In this document: one piece after another, positions 62,526 through 64,000 of the stretch
Position numbering within the stretch: the stretch's first letter is position 1
How the letters are laid out: each line of letters opens with the position of its first letter
Source: Coccinella septempunctata
Taxonomy: Eukaryota; Arthropoda; Insecta; Coleoptera; Coccinellidae
DNA: 64,000 bases
Reading direction: 5' to 3'
NCBI RefSeq assembly: GCF_907165205.1
Contig: NC_058189.1
Coordinates: 38,590,270-38,654,269, forward strand
The notes under the pieces: model-generated
The model's input: the letters and a program-made list of their open reading frames with translations, nothing else
Told to the model about the DNA's origin: nothing
Database searches by the model: none
Translations under genes and position numbers: made by a program

Positions 62526-64000
62526 CTACGACATAAAAATCATCAAGTAATATTCCTACTATAAGAATTTCGAAAACATTTTCCAAGTTGAAAGTATTGG
62601 ATAATAGTAAATTTGGATGTCCTGCATTGACACCATTAATGTATAGTTCCATATTTAAAACATATCAAGATGCTTCTTGGTACCCAAGTCGTCTTGTGTG
62701 AAAATGTCATGAATTCTTCAATTTTTTAATTTGTAGAGCCCGCTATATTAGAAGCTGATATCTTCAGGGTTGTCTGTTGTCTGTTTTTGGCAGATACCAG
62801 GAAACTATGCCAATCAGAAAAATGGAACGATAACTGCTCCAAAAATGCATCCAAATTGGAAAATTTTTGAGGCAAGAGTTTCCGAAGTATTCTAGTCATC
62901 AAGCACCTTGGCAAGCTATTGTGAATGTGTCTAAAATTATACGCAAGAATTTACCGCCTTCTGTGCGTTGCTTGTCACAAAAAACAACGACAGAATAATT
63001 GTTCGCAAATTGCTTACAAACTGTAGTCGTGATATTGATTGAGTTGAACTGCGAAAAGTGTAATAATTCAGTGAGATTAGATAAATGGGTGATGCCTAAC
63101 CTACTGCTGGTTCCTGTACCGAGCATTTGTAATGAAGGTTCATTTTTTTTTCAAAAATTTACCCTCATTTTAGAGTGATTTGATAATTTATTTTGATTTT
63201 TAATCAACATTCTTTTAATTCCATTCAATATTCCGACATCGTTCGAAACTGTAAACATTCCGGACCGTTTTATTTCTTTTTCAGTTCTGAAAAATGATGT
63301 AGCACTGTGCAAAACATGCTGACGTTGGATATAACCGAGTTTTTGTTCATTAGTTTATAGATAAGCAAGACAGTCAAGACATTTTGATCGAAGCGAATTT
63401 TACCGTTATTTGCATCAATTATGAAGGTCATACCGTTTGCACACCGTTGGGTACAAAAGGAGATGCCCCCCTCCCCCGCTAGCCAATTATTCTCTATTTA
63501 GTCGAGAAACCGCATTGATTACTTCTGATTCTGAGCATTTCTGTATTTAGTAGGGATTCTAAATTCTGTCTTCTGATTATCTCCGTCTTTCGTATTTATC
63601 CGGATTTCGATTAATCCGGTCTTTTGTAGCTGATTATTCTGAATTCAGAGCGAATTCGTATAGTATTAATTCTGAGCTATATACCGGGTGGCCCAACCAG
63701 ACGCGGCGCTCATTTTGAGGGAGTAAATGAAGATATTTTAAAAATCTTTTCTTGTGGTGTGGTGTGGTGTAGGATGTCGCAAAGCACAATTTGAAAATAT
63801 TTTCAAATATACAGGGTGTTCGAAAACAAAGATATAGACCAAAGTTGTTACACTTTTTTAAATGTAACACCCTATATTTGACCTCAAAAATGGAATGGCC
63901 AACTCAAGTTACGATGAGTTTCTTCAGATTACTTGATAGCTCGGAAGCACCCTTTACGAGATAATGGCGAAAAATCGAAAATATGTTTTTTTTTAACTAG
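62526..64000 (-). other. partial Unc-89 intron at the right edge
   Basis: No exon seen. It holds a repeat block at 63670-63860 with CCGGGTGGCCC and CAGGGTGTTCG motifs, shared with 58460-58590. Confidence 0.5.

Noticed and set aside
62726..62914. Minus-strand frame with an Ig-like end (SASNIAGSTN)
   Set aside because: Only the short tail resembles an Ig strand; there is no core Trp, no acceptor in phase, and the rest is unrelated.

Overview
The window is AT-rich, intron-dominated animal DNA, almost certainly from an insect and possibly a beetle (low confidence on order). It holds one host gene, read on the minus strand across nearly the whole window: the Unc-89/obscurin gene of the muscle M-line. 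I assembled 21 exons (6,187 coding nt, about 2,062 residues). Every splice junction has GT/AG ends and every junction keeps phase with the next exon. The gene is open at both ends: 5' exons (the SH3-DH-PH part and earlier Ig domains in this family) lie beyond 64000. The 3' exons (rest of kinase 1, an Ig, an Fn3 and kinase 2 in this family) lie left of position 1.

In transcript order the window encodes: one Ig; a short acidic exon and a long Glu/Ser/Thr/Pro-rich linker exon with no Ig fold; ten Ig domains; one Fn3; a Pro-rich linker; two Ig domains; and most of kinase domain 1. The kinase keeps its glycine loop, the ATP-site Lys, the helix-C Glu and DFG. The catalytic HRD motif is His-Met-Gly, so it is predicted to be a pseudokinase.

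About 90% of the window is intron packed with mobile DNA. The clearest is a 4.9-kb Jockey-like non-LTR retrotransposon (8346-13239). It has a poly(A) tail, a 14-bp target duplication, a gag-like ORF1 with three zinc knuckles, and an endonuclease-RT ORF2 that starts inside the ORF1 stop codon. It sits inside an inverted-repeat element whose arms carry outward-reading hammerhead ribozyme motifs. A second hammerhead family, more decayed, occurs at 15.5, 16.0, 17.6, 34.5 and 51.8 kb.

Other repeats include many foldback/MITE elements flanked by TA and ending in CAGGGTG-like sequence, a degraded Tc1/mariner copy (38576-40115), and an element with a CXC zinc domain nested in another foldback (40.7-44.5 kb). 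There are also LINE fragments, repeated endonuclease fragments resembling Helentron-type Helitrons, a ~100-bp minisatellite containing a perfect 54-bp-arm palindrome, and a second minisatellite at 56.6 kb. I found no tRNA, rRNA or CRISPR array.

The host gene and the repeats appear linked only by location. The repeats would be transcribed within the Unc-89 pre-mRNA, so long inverted repeats and ribozyme motifs could in principle affect its processing; that is inference.
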